NCBI RefSeq assembly: GCF_007830295.1
Contig: NZ_VLKC01000002.1
Location: forward strand, 3,474,770-3,538,769
Length of the DNA stretch: 64,000 nt
Reading direction: 5' to 3'
Source of the DNA: Sporomusa sp. KB1
Lineage (GTDB): Bacteria; Bacillota; Negativicutes; Sporomusales; Sporomusaceae
Shown here: positions 37,947 to 46,719 of the stretch, piece by piece
Layout: each line of letters opens with the position of its first letter
How positions within the stretch are numbered: position 1 is the first letter of the stretch
Position numbers and translations under genes: made by a program
The notes under the pieces: generated by a model
The model's input: only the letters and a program-made list of their open reading frames with translations
Told to the model about the DNA's origin: nothing
Database searches by the model: none

Positions 37947-38579
37947 TTAGGAGAACGCATCTAAATAAATTTCTCCGATTGGTTGTACTACTGCTTGCGC
38001 GGCTGTACAATCAGCGACCAATTGCAGTAGCTTATCTTCGTCGCCCTTACGAGCCAGAGCGATGATTTTGACAATGTCGCTAAACTCTTTGCCCTCAATG
38101 GGAAAATTCTTGAGCCGCAATTGGTTTTCTACTGTTCCTAATAAATGATAATTAATTTCGATTACTAAGCGGATATGGAGCTGTTTTTCCACAATAATAG
38201 CTGCATTAAGACTATCAACAGTTGCCTTGGTGTAGGCGCGAATGAGACCGCCAGTCCCCAGTTTGATGCCGCCAAAGTAACGGGTGACTACAATAACTGC
38301 GTTTTTGACAGCTGACTTATTAATAACTTCTAATATTGGCCTGCCAGCTGTTCCACTAGGTTCACCATCATCATCGGCCTTTTGAGATTGACCATGCTGA
38401 CCGATGACGTAAGCTGAGCAATTGTGGTTGGCCTCTTTATGGCGTTTTTTTATATCTTGAATAAAGGTCAGGGCCGCTTCTTCCGTTTCAGCAGGGCTGG
38501 CATAGCCGAGGAATAGAGATTTGTTAATTTCTAATTTGATTTCACCGGTTTGCTTTATTGTGCGATAGGCAGGTAGCAT
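37947..38579 (-). CDS. YigZ/IMPACT family protein
   Basis: A 210-residue protein of the UPF0029 group: YRTIKQTGEIKLEINKSLF, HNCSAYVIG, DDDGEPSGTAGRPILEV and RYFGGIKLGTGGLIRAY are all family marks. Its role is uncertain; relatives are linked to translation control or proline peptide handling. CGAGGTG precedes the ATG. It has its own transcript, separated from rluA by a terminator. Confidence 0.9.
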   Translation of the reverse strand: MLPAYRTIKQTGEIKLEINKSLFLGYASPAETEEAALTFIQDIKKRHKEANHNCSAYVIGQHGQSQKADDDGEPSGTAGRPILEVINKSAVKNAVIVVTRYFGGIKLGTGGLIRAYTKATVDSLNAAIIVEKQLHIRLVIEINYHLLGTVENQLRLKNFPIEGKEFSDIVKIIALARKGDEDKLLQLVADCTAAQAVVQPIGEIYLDAFS

Positions 38580-38666
38580 AAGAACACCTCGTACTTTCCT
38601 TGGCTGGGATTACTCTATAAATTACTATAAAGGAACAGCAGAATTTTGGCAATCAGAGATAAACAG

Positions 38667-38723
38667 GATAAAAAAGCGAAAGCACTATTTGTATATATTG
38701 AGGACAAATAGTGCTTTCGCTTT
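38667..38723 (-). terminator. Terminator of the RluA gene
   Basis: A 20-bp perfect stem (AAAGCGAAAGCACTATTTGT and its complement) overlapping the stop codon region; on the minus strand it is followed by a run of T. Confidence 0.85.
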
Positions 38724-39627
38724 AGTTGAGTTCGTTGCTGTCGCTAAAATCTATGATTCGTGCCATGTCCGCAGGCAAGGGGGCAGCAACAGTCACTGAC
38801 TGTTTATTTCCTAAATGCTCGAAGGTTACCGAAGTGGCATGTAAGGCTTGCCTGGATATAAGGGGGGAGCGTAATCCATACATTTTATCGCCAAGGATGG
38901 GGTACCCAAGATGCGCTAAATGTACTCGTATTTGGTGGGTTCGGCCAGTATCCAGCGTAAGCTTGAGCAGTGATGTATCCGTAAAACTGCGGATAGTCTG
39001 GTAATGGGTAACCGCTGTCTCGCCTTGCAGGCTTATAGAACGCCGGTTAGGTAAACTTGGGTGTGGGCCGATGGGGGCATCAATGGTTCCGGAAGGCGGT
39101 TCAACAAGGCCTTTGGCTAATGCCCAATAAGCGCGCGTTAGTGTTCTGGTTTTCAATTGCTGTTCTAATAAGGATTGGCTGCGAGCATCTTTAGCGAAGA
39201 TTACACAGCCCGATGTTTCCCTGTCCAGACGGTGGACAGCGCGCACCGTGCTTACTATGCCTTGCACAGCTAAATGATGAGCTAAATGGTTGGCTAAGGT
39301 GCCAGTTGTTGTTTGGCCTGTGGGATGGACAAGCTGGTAGGGCGGTTTATTTAAGACAAGCAAATAAGCATCTTCATAAAGAATTTCAATAGTACCTGGT
39401 TCAGGTTGAACTCCGTAAGACGCATCTTCCAAAACCAGGACACGCAAACTATCATTTACTTTGAGCGGTTTTTGCAGAAAAACAGGTTTGCCATTCAAAA
39501 AGATACCTTTTTTGCGAGTCAGCTTTTGGATTGTTCGTCCAGATTGATGGAGGATTTGTTTCAAATAGTTTTCAACAGTTAGCCCAGCCTGTTCAGAAGA
39601 AATTTTATGGGTCTGAAAAGATTTCAA
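38722..39627 (-). CDS. RluA-family pseudouridine synthase
   Basis: A 301-residue enzyme converting uridines in rRNA or tRNA. An N-terminal S4 RNA-binding part (LTVENYLKQIL...LTRKKGIFLNGKPV) is followed by the catalytic domain with AVHRLDRETSGCVIFAKD, the aspartate being the nucleophile, and GRTHQIRVHLAHLGYPILGD. TTG start with a modest ribosome site. RluD or RluC specificity cannot be read from sequence. Confidence 0.9.
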   Translation of the reverse strand: MKSFQTHKISSEQAGLTVENYLKQILHQSGRTIQKLTRKKGIFLNGKPVFLQKPLKVNDSLRVLVLEDASYGVQPEPGTIEILYEDAYLLVLNKPPYQLVHPTGQTTTGTLANHLAHHLAVQGIVSTVRAVHRLDRETSGCVIFAKDARSQSLLEQQLKTRTLTRAYWALAKGLVEPPSGTIDAPIGPHPSLPNRRSISLQGETAVTHYQTIRSFTDTSLLKLTLDTGRTHQIRVHLAHLGYPILGDKMYGLRSPLISRQALHATSVTFEHLGNKQSVTVAAPLPADMARIIDFSDSNELN

Positions 39628-39773
39628 AAGGCAGCCTTCTTTCCTGATTGGTCTTACTTTATGAATTTAATATAAATGAAAAATACCAATTTGGCAAATT
39701 TTGCGAGAGAAAGCGGTTTCGATTATAGATTATAATAAGAAAATAACTATTTCTAAAGAGGAAGGAAGAAATT

Positions 39774-40829
39774 ATGACATTAGCGGCGCAATTGCTGGAG
39801 TGGTATTACCAAAATGCCAGGGAATTGCCTTGGCGTGCAGATAAAGATGCTTATAAGATCTGGGTTTCGGAAATTATGCTGCAGCAAACAAGGGTTGAAG
39901 CGGTAAAAAACTATTATAAGCGGTGGATAGAACGGTTTCCCACACCTGCAGTTTTGGCGGAAGCCTCAGAGCAAGAGGTGCTCAACTATTGGCAGGGGCT
40001 AGGCTATTATAGCCGGGCACGTAACTTGTTAGCCGGTGTTAGGGAAGTATGTGCAGCCTATGGAGGAAGAGTACCAGACGACCAAGCAGCGATACAAAGT
40101 TTGCCGGGAGTGGGTGAATATACGGCAGGTGCGATTGCTAGTATTGCGTATAATCGCCCGGCTCCGGCCATCGACGGTAATGTCCTAAGAATTTTCAGCC
40201 GTCTATTTTGTTTGGCTGGTGACATTACCAAGCAGGCAACCAAACGGGAGGTTGAGCGCCTGGTACTTACGCACATGCCTACTCAACATCCCGGCGACTT
40301 TAATCAGGCGTTAATGGATTTAGGCGCCTTAGTGTGTATTCCCCGGAGGCCGCGGTGTGAAATCTGCCCGTTGACCAATCTGTGCGAAGCTTATATGCGG
40401 GAAGTGCAAGATACGTTACCAGTACGGCCTGCAAAAAAGGTTCCGGAACTGATCAGGCTAGCGGCCGGGTTAATAGTGAAGGAAGGCAGCTATTTGGTAC
40501 AGCAGCGACCAGCAACAGGAATGTTGGCGAGGATGTGGGAATTTCCTACCGTGGAATTGGCCGATGGCGAAGATGCTGTTGAACGTTTGCAGGCCGGGTT
40601 ATTACAGGAGTTCAGGCAGGATGTTCGTGTCGGAAAAAGCGTATTTCATTATATTCATACTTTTAGTCATCGCAAATGGGATATTTCTTTTTATCAGTGT
40701 GAGTGGCTAGCCGGTGATAAGTTACCAACGACAGCTTGCTGGCTGAGTTCATCAGAAGTAACGAGTGTGCCCTGGGCGGGGCCGCATCATAAGGTTGCTC
40801 TGGCCTGCAAAAATACTCCCAACCTGTGA
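39774..40829 (+). CDS. mutY: A/G-specific adenine glycosylase MutY
   Basis: A 351-residue DNA repair enzyme removing adenine opposite 8-oxoguanine. Visible: ELPWR, SEIMLQQTRVEAV (catalytic Glu), LPGVGEYTAGAIASIAY (HhH), APAIDGNVLRI (Asp), the iron-sulfur cluster C-x6-C-x2-C-x5-C (CIPRRPRCEICPLTNLC), and a C-terminal NUDIX-like domain (AAGLIVKEGSYLVQQRP). GGAAGGAAG precedes the ATG. Single gene; its end overlaps a bidirectional terminator. Confidence 0.95.
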   Translation: MTLAAQLLEWYYQNARELPWRADKDAYKIWVSEIMLQQTRVEAVKNYYKRWIERFPTPAVLAEASEQEVLNYWQGLGYYSRARNLLAGVREVCAAYGGRVPDDQAAIQSLPGVGEYTAGAIASIAYNRPAPAIDGNVLRIFSRLFCLAGDITKQATKREVERLVLTHMPTQHPGDFNQALMDLGALVCIPRRPRCEICPLTNLCEAYMREVQDTLPVRPAKKVPELIRLAAGLIVKEGSYLVQQRPATGMLARMWEFPTVELADGEDAVERLQAGLLQEFRQDVRVGKSVFHYIHTFSHRKWDISFYQCEWLAGDKLPTTACWLSSSEVTSVPWAGPHHKVALACKNTPNL

Positions 40830-40845
40830 GGTTGGGAGTATTTTT
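40809..40845. terminator. Bidirectional terminator between mutY and the lactate permease gene
   Basis: A 17-bp perfect stem (AAAAATACTCCCAACCT with its complement, loop GTG), with A and T tracts on either side. It includes the mutY stop codon. Confidence 0.85.
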
Positions 40846-40884
40846 GTAGAGGAAGTAGGTTGCCCCCAAATGGTGCAGTTATCG

Positions 40885-42540
40885 CTATGGCAACATCCAA
40901 TGTAATACGGTTGACTGGAGATAAGTTAGAATGCCTATAAGAATAATCATGGCAATACTACTGGGCAGCGCAAAACGAAAGATGGTTGATTCTTGCCCTA
41001 CCAAGCCAGTAGCAGCAGTAGCAACCGAAATACTTTGCGGAGAAATCATCTTACCGCAAACACCGCCAGATGAGTTGGAAGCTACAGTAAGGTTAGGGTC
41101 AATACCAATCTGCTGGGCTGCTGTCTTCTGCATTGAGCCGAATAAAGCATTGGCAGAGGTGTCTGAACCGGTAAGAAGCACTCCCAGCCAGCCAAGAAAT
41201 GGTGCAAAGAATGGGTAAGCCGAGCCGGTGGCAGTAAATGCCAGACCTAATGTTGAACTCATGCCGGAGTAGTTCATAATATAGGCTAAACCAAGAATCA
41301 TGGCAATGGTAAAAATTGGGTAAATGAGCATTTTAATTGTTTTGAAGAAACAGGAGGTTGCGCGTCCAGGGCCATAGTTAGGGATGATAAACAGTGACAA
41401 GATACCGGAAAGGAAGATAGCAGTTCCGGCTGCAGACAGGAAGTTGATAGCATAACTGGCTGCGTACGGAGTATTTTTAGCTACAACTGGAGCCGTTTTA
41501 ATAACAAGATTGTGCAAGCCAGGCCAAGCAAAGGATGTCAAACCTAAGGATTTTTCCCAACCTACCAGAATGTTCTTAAAGCCGAAAAATTTATCATCAG
41601 CCCACATGAAGACCAAGATAGCTAACAAAATGTAAGGACCCCAAGCGCGTAAAACTTCCATGATCGAGTACTGTAATTGAACTTTTCCGTCAGCGGAGGG
41701 TATTTCGTCAGGGAAATGCCAGACTTTAGATGGTTTCCATATCTTGAGGAAAATCAGCAGGCCAATGATCGTGACAGCGGCAGAGGTTATATCTGGCAAG
41801 TAGACGCTGATATAGTTTGAAGTAAAAAACTGGGTACCGGCAAAACAGATACCTGCTACCAGGACTGCCGGTAATACTTCCATAGCCCGTTTCCAGCCGC
41901 ACATCAACACAACTACCCACAAGGGAACAATAAAAGAGAGGAAAGGTAGTTGTCGACCAATAATTTTGCTCAGGGTCATTGGTTCAATGCCGGAAACTTG
42001 TCCAAGTACGACTACTGGGATACCGATGGCACCAAAGGCAACTGGAGCGGTATTAGCAACAAGACATATACCGGCTGCATATACCGGGTTAAAGCCGAGA
42101 CCTACTAACATGGCAGCCGTGATGGCCACCGGAGTACCGAAACCGGCTGTACCTTCAATAAACGAGCCGAAAGCAAAGGCAATAAAGAGTGCTTGCAACC
42201 GGCGGTCATCGGTGATTGAAGCAAGCGAATTCTTGATGATTTCAAATTCGCCGGACTCAACCGTCATATTGTAGACCCAGATGGCAGTTATAACAATCCA
42301 TATTATTGGAAAAATACCCACCAAGGCACCATTAAGAGTAGCACTGAGTGCTAGGGCTGCCGGCATTTTAAAGACAAAAATAGCCGTTAAAATTGCTGAA
42401 AGTAGACCAAAAAAAGCGGCATTATGACCTTTTGAACGCTTGATACCTAGCATGTATAGTAAGATGAATAGGGGGATAGCGGCGATAAGTGCCGAGAGAC
42501 CGATGTTTCCCAACGGATTATAATCTTGAATCCATGTCAT
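40885..42540 (-). CDS. lldP: L-lactate permease (LctP/LldP family)
   Basis: A 551-residue membrane protein with about 12-14 segments, of the lactate/glycolate permease family: GFGTPVAITAAMLVGLGFNP, VANTAPVAFGAIGIPV, and the late TGSDTSANALFGSMQKTAAQ with SSGGVCGKMISPQSI. It brings lactate (or glycolate) in with protons. The ATG at 42540 has AAAGGGG 9 bases upstream; the open frame to 42636 lacks support. It is the last gene of the minus-strand lutC-lutAB-lldP set. Confidence 0.93.
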   Translation of the reverse strand: MTWIQDYNPLGNIGLSALIAAIPLFILLYMLGIKRSKGHNAAFFGLLSAILTAIFVFKMPAALALSATLNGALVGIFPIIWIVITAIWVYNMTVESGEFEIIKNSLASITDDRRLQALFIAFAFGSFIEGTAGFGTPVAITAAMLVGLGFNPVYAAGICLVANTAPVAFGAIGIPVVVLGQVSGIEPMTLSKIIGRQLPFLSFIVPLWVVVLMCGWKRAMEVLPAVLVAGICFAGTQFFTSNYISVYLPDITSAAVTIIGLLIFLKIWKPSKVWHFPDEIPSADGKVQLQYSIMEVLRAWGPYILLAILVFMWADDKFFGFKNILVGWEKSLGLTSFAWPGLHNLVIKTAPVVAKNTPYAASYAINFLSAAGTAIFLSGILSLFIIPNYGPGRATSCFFKTIKMLIYPIFTIAMILGLAYIMNYSGMSSTLGLAFTATGSAYPFFAPFLGWLGVLLTGSDTSANALFGSMQKTAAQQIGIDPNLTVASNSSGGVCGKMISPQSISVATAATGLVGQESTIFRFALPSSIAMIILIGILTYLQSTVLHWMLP

Positions 42541-42685
42541 GTACATACACCCCTTTAAATTATTTTGCGGATTAAAAATAGTGAGCTTCCACCGTAAATT
42601 GTAAACAGATCCCCCTTTCAAGTTATGATTTACCAATCAACTGTTTCCAGATAGTCCTGGAGGCTTGGAATGTTGCCCGAATTTG

Positions 42686-44872
42686 CTACCTTTTGATAGT
42701 AGCGGCTAGTATATCAGCAATATGTTTTACCGTAATTTCCGGTGCTTGTTTGTCAAGACCACCTTTGAGCTGCATCATACAGGCCGGACAGCCAACGGCA
42801 ATAATTTGCGCGCCACACTGCCTGGCATTTTGAATTTTTTGCTTTAAAAGCGGTACCGACAGTTCCGGGTATTTCATACCAAAGGCACCAGCCATGCCAC
42901 AACATTTATCACAGTCTTTCATTTCTATCAGTTCATACCCAGGTGCATTTTCCAGGAGTTTGCGGGGTTCAGTGTAAATGTTTAGCACTCGTTTCATATG
43001 ACAGGAGTCGTGCATTGTGACTTTGATTCCGCCGACTGACTTTTTGTTGAGCCGGCCAGCTTTTTCGTACTGTTTAGCTACGAAATGGGAAAACTCATGT
43101 ACTTTGTGACTGAATATCTTAGCACGTGCCGCCCAATCAGGATCATCAGAGAATATTTCAGCATAAGTGACATGAAGGGTTTCGGTGCAACTTGGGCAAG
43201 CAGCAATAATATAATCAACATCAGCCTTTTCGAAAGCCTCAATATTCTGTTTAGCAATTTTCTTTGTGGTCGCAATGTCGCCTGTGCCGATGATTGGTTT
43301 ACCACAACAGCTTTGGTTTTTTGGAAAAACAACCTGGATGTTGAGGTCTTGAAGAACTTTATACACAGATTCACCGGTTTCAGGAAAGACAAAGTCCAGA
43401 TTACAACCACTGAAAAAGGCGGCCTTTTTTACCGGATTAGCTAATTTCTTGGTGATTTTCGGCACACGGTCACGCAGTGGTGTGTCAGCAATGGCCGGAA
43501 GGCTGCGGTCTTTAGTAAGTCCTGCCAGGAATAACGGCAGGTGTCTGATTAAATCGCCAGACTGGAATGGCTTTTGGCTAAGTGACGCAACCCGCAGCAA
43601 AGAATGAAAGACTTTGCGGTTGGAAATAATATTGTCAAAAACAGCTCGAACCGTGAACGGTAAGCCGTGTTCTTTGACCGAACGAACCCGTAGTTCTTCA
43701 ATCAGACCAGGAATATCGATCTTGCCGGGGCAGATTGTCGTACATTTACGACAGCCGATGCATAGTTCATTAATTGCTTCGAAATCCCCCATACTATTAA
43801 GAAAAGCAGTGAGAATAGCGCCAATACCGCCTGAGTAAATATGGCCGTATACATGACCGCCGACTAGCAGGTAAACAGGGCAAACATTTAGGCAAGATGC
43901 ACAGCGAACACATTGATAAATTTGCTTGAATTTTTCGTCTTTTGCTGCTTTTAGACGTCCATTATCCAGTAGAATGATATGAAGTTCTTTATCGTCTTCT
44001 ATCCAGTGCCCGTCTTTTTTGATTAAAGTAGGGACTTGACCGGATATCATGCTCACATAGCTGGTAAGGCATTGGCCAGTGGCATTACGCGGAAGGGTGC
44101 GCAGAATTGGAGTCGCGTCTTTAATACTCGGGATGAGTTTCTCATAACCTATAATCACGACATGGATACGGGGAAGAGTTGTAACAAGACGGGCATTACC
44201 TTCGTTAGTCACCAAGCCAATAGCTCCATTTTCCGCAATCCCAAAATTAGCACCAGTAATCCCCATATCTGCTTGTAAAAACTCTTCTCGAAGGTTTTTT
44301 CTTGCAGTTTGTACCATCAACGGAATGTCTGGCTGAATTTCCTGGTTCAATTCTTGTGAGAAATACTCAGCAATTTGCTGCCGGTTAAGATGAATGGCCG
44401 GCATAACCATATGCGATGGTTTTTGTCCTGCTAATGCTATAATCCATTCACCCAGATCAGTTTCTTTGACCCGGAAACCAGCTGCTTCTAACGCTTGGTT
44501 AAGGTGGATTTCTTCTGATGCCATAGATTTAGATTTGACAATCCGCTTTACGTTTTTTTCCTTACAGAGGGTTAGCAGATAGTTTTTCACTTCATCGCCG
44601 TTTGCAGCGCGAAAAACCTTAGTTCCTCTGCGTAAGGCTTCGGCCTCGAATTGATCAGCAATGGATTCAATCTGAGCGACGGTGCTTAGTTTCATTTGTT
44701 TTAGCGACTCGCGTAAGGCATCAATGTCAGCAACGTTTTCATACGCTTTGGCGCGAGATTGCGGATACGCGTCGGCAAAACGCCTTAGTGCTTCTCGCAA
44801 TACATCATCATTTAATTTTTGCTCAATTTCTTGTTTGATATTGCGTTTTTTTTCTTCCAATCCAGAACACAT
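42686..44872 (-). CDS. Lactate utilization iron-sulfur protein, LutB-LutA fusion
   Basis: A 728-residue fusion. Residues about 60-300 are a LUD domain as in LutB/LldF (GITGANFGIAENGAIGLVTNEGN); about 320-400 hold two 4Fe-4S motifs (CVRCASCLNVCP, CIGCRKCTTICP); about 475-720 hold two CCG domains as in LutA/LldE (FFSGCNLDF...NQSCCGKPI; HDSCHMKR...CDKCCGMAG). Separate LutA and LutB together oxidise L-lactate to pyruvate. Start uncertain: ATG 44872 lies 2 bases after the lutC stop with AAGG too close; TTG 44860 is an alternative. Confidence 0.88.
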   Translation of the reverse strand: MCSGLEEKKRNIKQEIEQKLNDDVLREALRRFADAYPQSRAKAYENVADIDALRESLKQMKLSTVAQIESIADQFEAEALRRGTKVFRAANGDEVKNYLLTLCKEKNVKRIVKSKSMASEEIHLNQALEAAGFRVKETDLGEWIIALAGQKPSHMVMPAIHLNRQQIAEYFSQELNQEIQPDIPLMVQTARKNLREEFLQADMGITGANFGIAENGAIGLVTNEGNARLVTTLPRIHVVIIGYEKLIPSIKDATPILRTLPRNATGQCLTSYVSMISGQVPTLIKKDGHWIEDDKELHIILLDNGRLKAAKDEKFKQIYQCVRCASCLNVCPVYLLVGGHVYGHIYSGGIGAILTAFLNSMGDFEAINELCIGCRKCTTICPGKIDIPGLIEELRVRSVKEHGLPFTVRAVFDNIISNRKVFHSLLRVASLSQKPFQSGDLIRHLPLFLAGLTKDRSLPAIADTPLRDRVPKITKKLANPVKKAAFFSGCNLDFVFPETGESVYKVLQDLNIQVVFPKNQSCCGKPIIGTGDIATTKKIAKQNIEAFEKADVDYIIAACPSCTETLHVTYAEIFSDDPDWAARAKIFSHKVHEFSHFVAKQYEKAGRLNKKSVGGIKVTMHDSCHMKRVLNIYTEPRKLLENAPGYELIEMKDCDKCCGMAGAFGMKYPELSVPLLKQKIQNARQCGAQIIAVGCPACMMQLKGGLDKQAPEITVKHIADILAATIKR

Positions 44873-44874
44873 CC

Positions 44875-45474
44875 TTAGATTTGTTCATCAACCGCAATAA
44901 TGATTAAGCGGCTGGGACCATGAACGCCGATGGTGAGAACCCGCTCAATGTCTGCTGTGCGGCTGGGTCCGGTTATAAAACTAATATAACCACGGTCATA
45001 AATTTGAGAAAGGATATTCATAGCATCTTCAATACCTGGCACTATGTTTGTACTGTTTAAAAAAACCACATGCATTGGAGGCAGAGTCGAAACGAGGCGG
45101 CTTTCGATGGAATAGGCATCCTGGCAGACACTGCCTGATTCGGCGATCCCGAATTTAACATCTGAAATACCAATATCGGCTGTTTTGGCATGGAGGGCGA
45201 TTTCACTAGGTTCGTTATATACTCGAATGCCTAGTGAATGGATTGCATCGCTTATTTTGGCGGCCTGCTGTAACGGACTTTCTACAGCCACAACCTTTGT
45301 AGCATTGGCGTCTTTGACAAGTTGGAGCAGCGTGTCCCGTGCCTCAGCTATTGTTTTTACGTGATAAACAGTAGCTGAAGCATTTTTGGCCCGCATCTCA
45401 AATTGGTCAAATAAATGGGAACTGCAATTTGAGGTCAATAAAACTTGTTGCCAGTTAAGACACCCCTTTTTCAT
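44875..45474 (-). CDS. lutC: Lactate utilization protein LutC (LUD domain)
   Basis: A 199-residue LUD-domain protein, the third component of the L-lactate oxidising complex in Bacillus and others. Visible: DIGISDVKFGIAESGSVCQD, RLVSTLPPMHVVFLNSTNIV and FITGPSRTADIERVLTIGVHGPSRL. ATG with AAGGGGGC before it. First gene of the minus-strand operon, coupled to the LutB-LutA fusion by adjacent stop and start codons. Confidence 0.92.
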   Translation of the reverse strand: MKKGCLNWQQVLLTSNCSSHLFDQFEMRAKNASATVYHVKTIAEARDTLLQLVKDANATKVVAVESPLQQAAKISDAIHSLGIRVYNEPSEIALHAKTADIGISDVKFGIAESGSVCQDAYSIESRLVSTLPPMHVVFLNSTNIVPGIEDAMNILSQIYDRGYISFITGPSRTADIERVLTIGVHGPSRLIIIAVDEQI

Positions 45475-45601
45475 AATTTGTGCCCCCTTAAGATGATCAC
45501 AATATATATCTGCAGAATATTGAGAAATGTTAGATTAATCTTACTAAATTATGCCCGTTATGCATGGTCGTTGTAAATCAGGTATACACAGTAAAAATAA
45601 C

Positions 45602-45640
45602 GTAAGAAATATCCTATGAATTTTGTAGGATATTTCTTAC
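45602..45640. promoter_or_regulatory. Perfect inverted repeat between divergent lut operon and regulator
   Basis: GTAAGAAATATCCTA and TAGGATATTTCTTAC form a 15-base perfect repeat with a 9-base centre, without a following T tract. It lies between lutC and the NarL-type regulator, a good place for an operator. Nothing else clear is seen in 45475-45841. Confidence 0.5.
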
Positions 45641-45841
45641 AATTAGAGAAAAATTTCACCAGAAGCAGTTTATTTTCAGATAGTTTATTATTAATCACAG
45701 CATTCTTCCAATTTACCGTTTCAGGATTTACTAATTAAGAAAATTGTGATATTTTAATTAAAGATGGTATTTTTTGGTGATGTTACAAAAGTTTGTAACG
45801 GCCTGATAACTAACAACAGCTTGCATTGTGAGGAGAAAATT

Positions 45842-46498
45842 ATGGATAAAATTCGTATTGCCATTGCCGATGACCATACTGTTTTACGATCCGGTCTTAA
45901 GGCAATGCTAAATTATCATCCCCAGTTTGAAGTCGTAGGTGAGGCCGCCAATGGATTGGAAACTTTAGAAATGATGGAAAAGTGCCACCCTAATGTACTT
46001 ATCCTTGATTTAGCAATGCCGGTGATGGGTGGTGTTGAATGTGTCAAGGAAATTCGCCATCGCGGTATTTTGTGCCGGATATTGATCTTAACTATGTATG
46101 ATGATGAGGAGTACGTCAAAGAAGTCATGCGGGCAGGGGCAGATGGATATATATTAAAGAAATCGGCAGACACTGAGCTTATTGAAGGCATTCTCAGGGT
46201 TCATTCTGGCAAGAAATTTCTAAATGAAAATCTGTCGGAAAAATTGATGGAAAACCTTCTGCGGGCTTCGGACGAAGGTCCAGACCATCAAGATCCCTAT
46301 TATCTACTTAGTAGTCGTGAACGCGAAGTTATCCGGTATCTGGCCCGGGGATACACCAATGGTGAAATTGGCGCAAGGCTTTCACTCAGTCCCAAAACGA
46401 TTGACACCTACCGCTCGCGCATTATGGATAAGCTAAAGGTACGCCGTAAATCGGAGCTTGTGAATTATGCGATAAAGTATAAACTAATTGATACATAG
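45842..46498 (+). CDS. NarL/FixJ-family response regulator
   Basis: A 218-residue regulator: receiver domain with D10/D11 and phospho-acceptor D56 (VLILDLAMP), then a LuxR-type helix-turn-helix (LSSREREVIRYLARGYTNGEIGARLSLSPKTIDTY). ATG at 45842 follows GAGGAG; the upstream open frame has no ribosome site. The only kinase of the matching HisKA_3 type here is at 49443, across glcD-glcF, so they probably form a pair controlling the lactate/glycolate genes on both sides. Confidence 0.93.
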   Translation: MDKIRIAIADDHTVLRSGLKAMLNYHPQFEVVGEAANGLETLEMMEKCHPNVLILDLAMPVMGGVECVKEIRHRGILCRILILTMYDDEEYVKEVMRAGADGYILKKSADTELIEGILRVHSGKKFLNENLSEKLMENLLRASDEGPDHQDPYYLLSSREREVIRYLARGYTNGEIGARLSLSPKTIDTYRSRIMDKLKVRRKSELVNYAIKYKLIDT

Positions 46499-46541
46499 AT
46501 ACCATTTTGTGTATGTGTGACTTTCTTGTGAAATTTTTTGC

Positions 46542-46594
46542 AAACTGTAGGAATTTATCCCTCAGCATAGTGGGGATATTCCTACAGTTTTTTT
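46542..46594 (+). terminator. Terminator after the NarL-type regulator
   Basis: AAACTGTAGGAAT pairs with ATTCCTACAGTTT, with an additional ATCCC/GGGAT pairing inside, followed by seven T. Confidence 0.85.
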
Positions 46595-46719
46595 ACTGTT
46601 TTCGCCTGATTTACACCAAGGCGGTTTCAAGGCAATAATAATAAACAGATCAGAGTTTTTAGGGATTTCAATATTTTCTGTGATTTCAGTATTTTCGATC
46701 TTTAGAAAGGGGAGAGATA

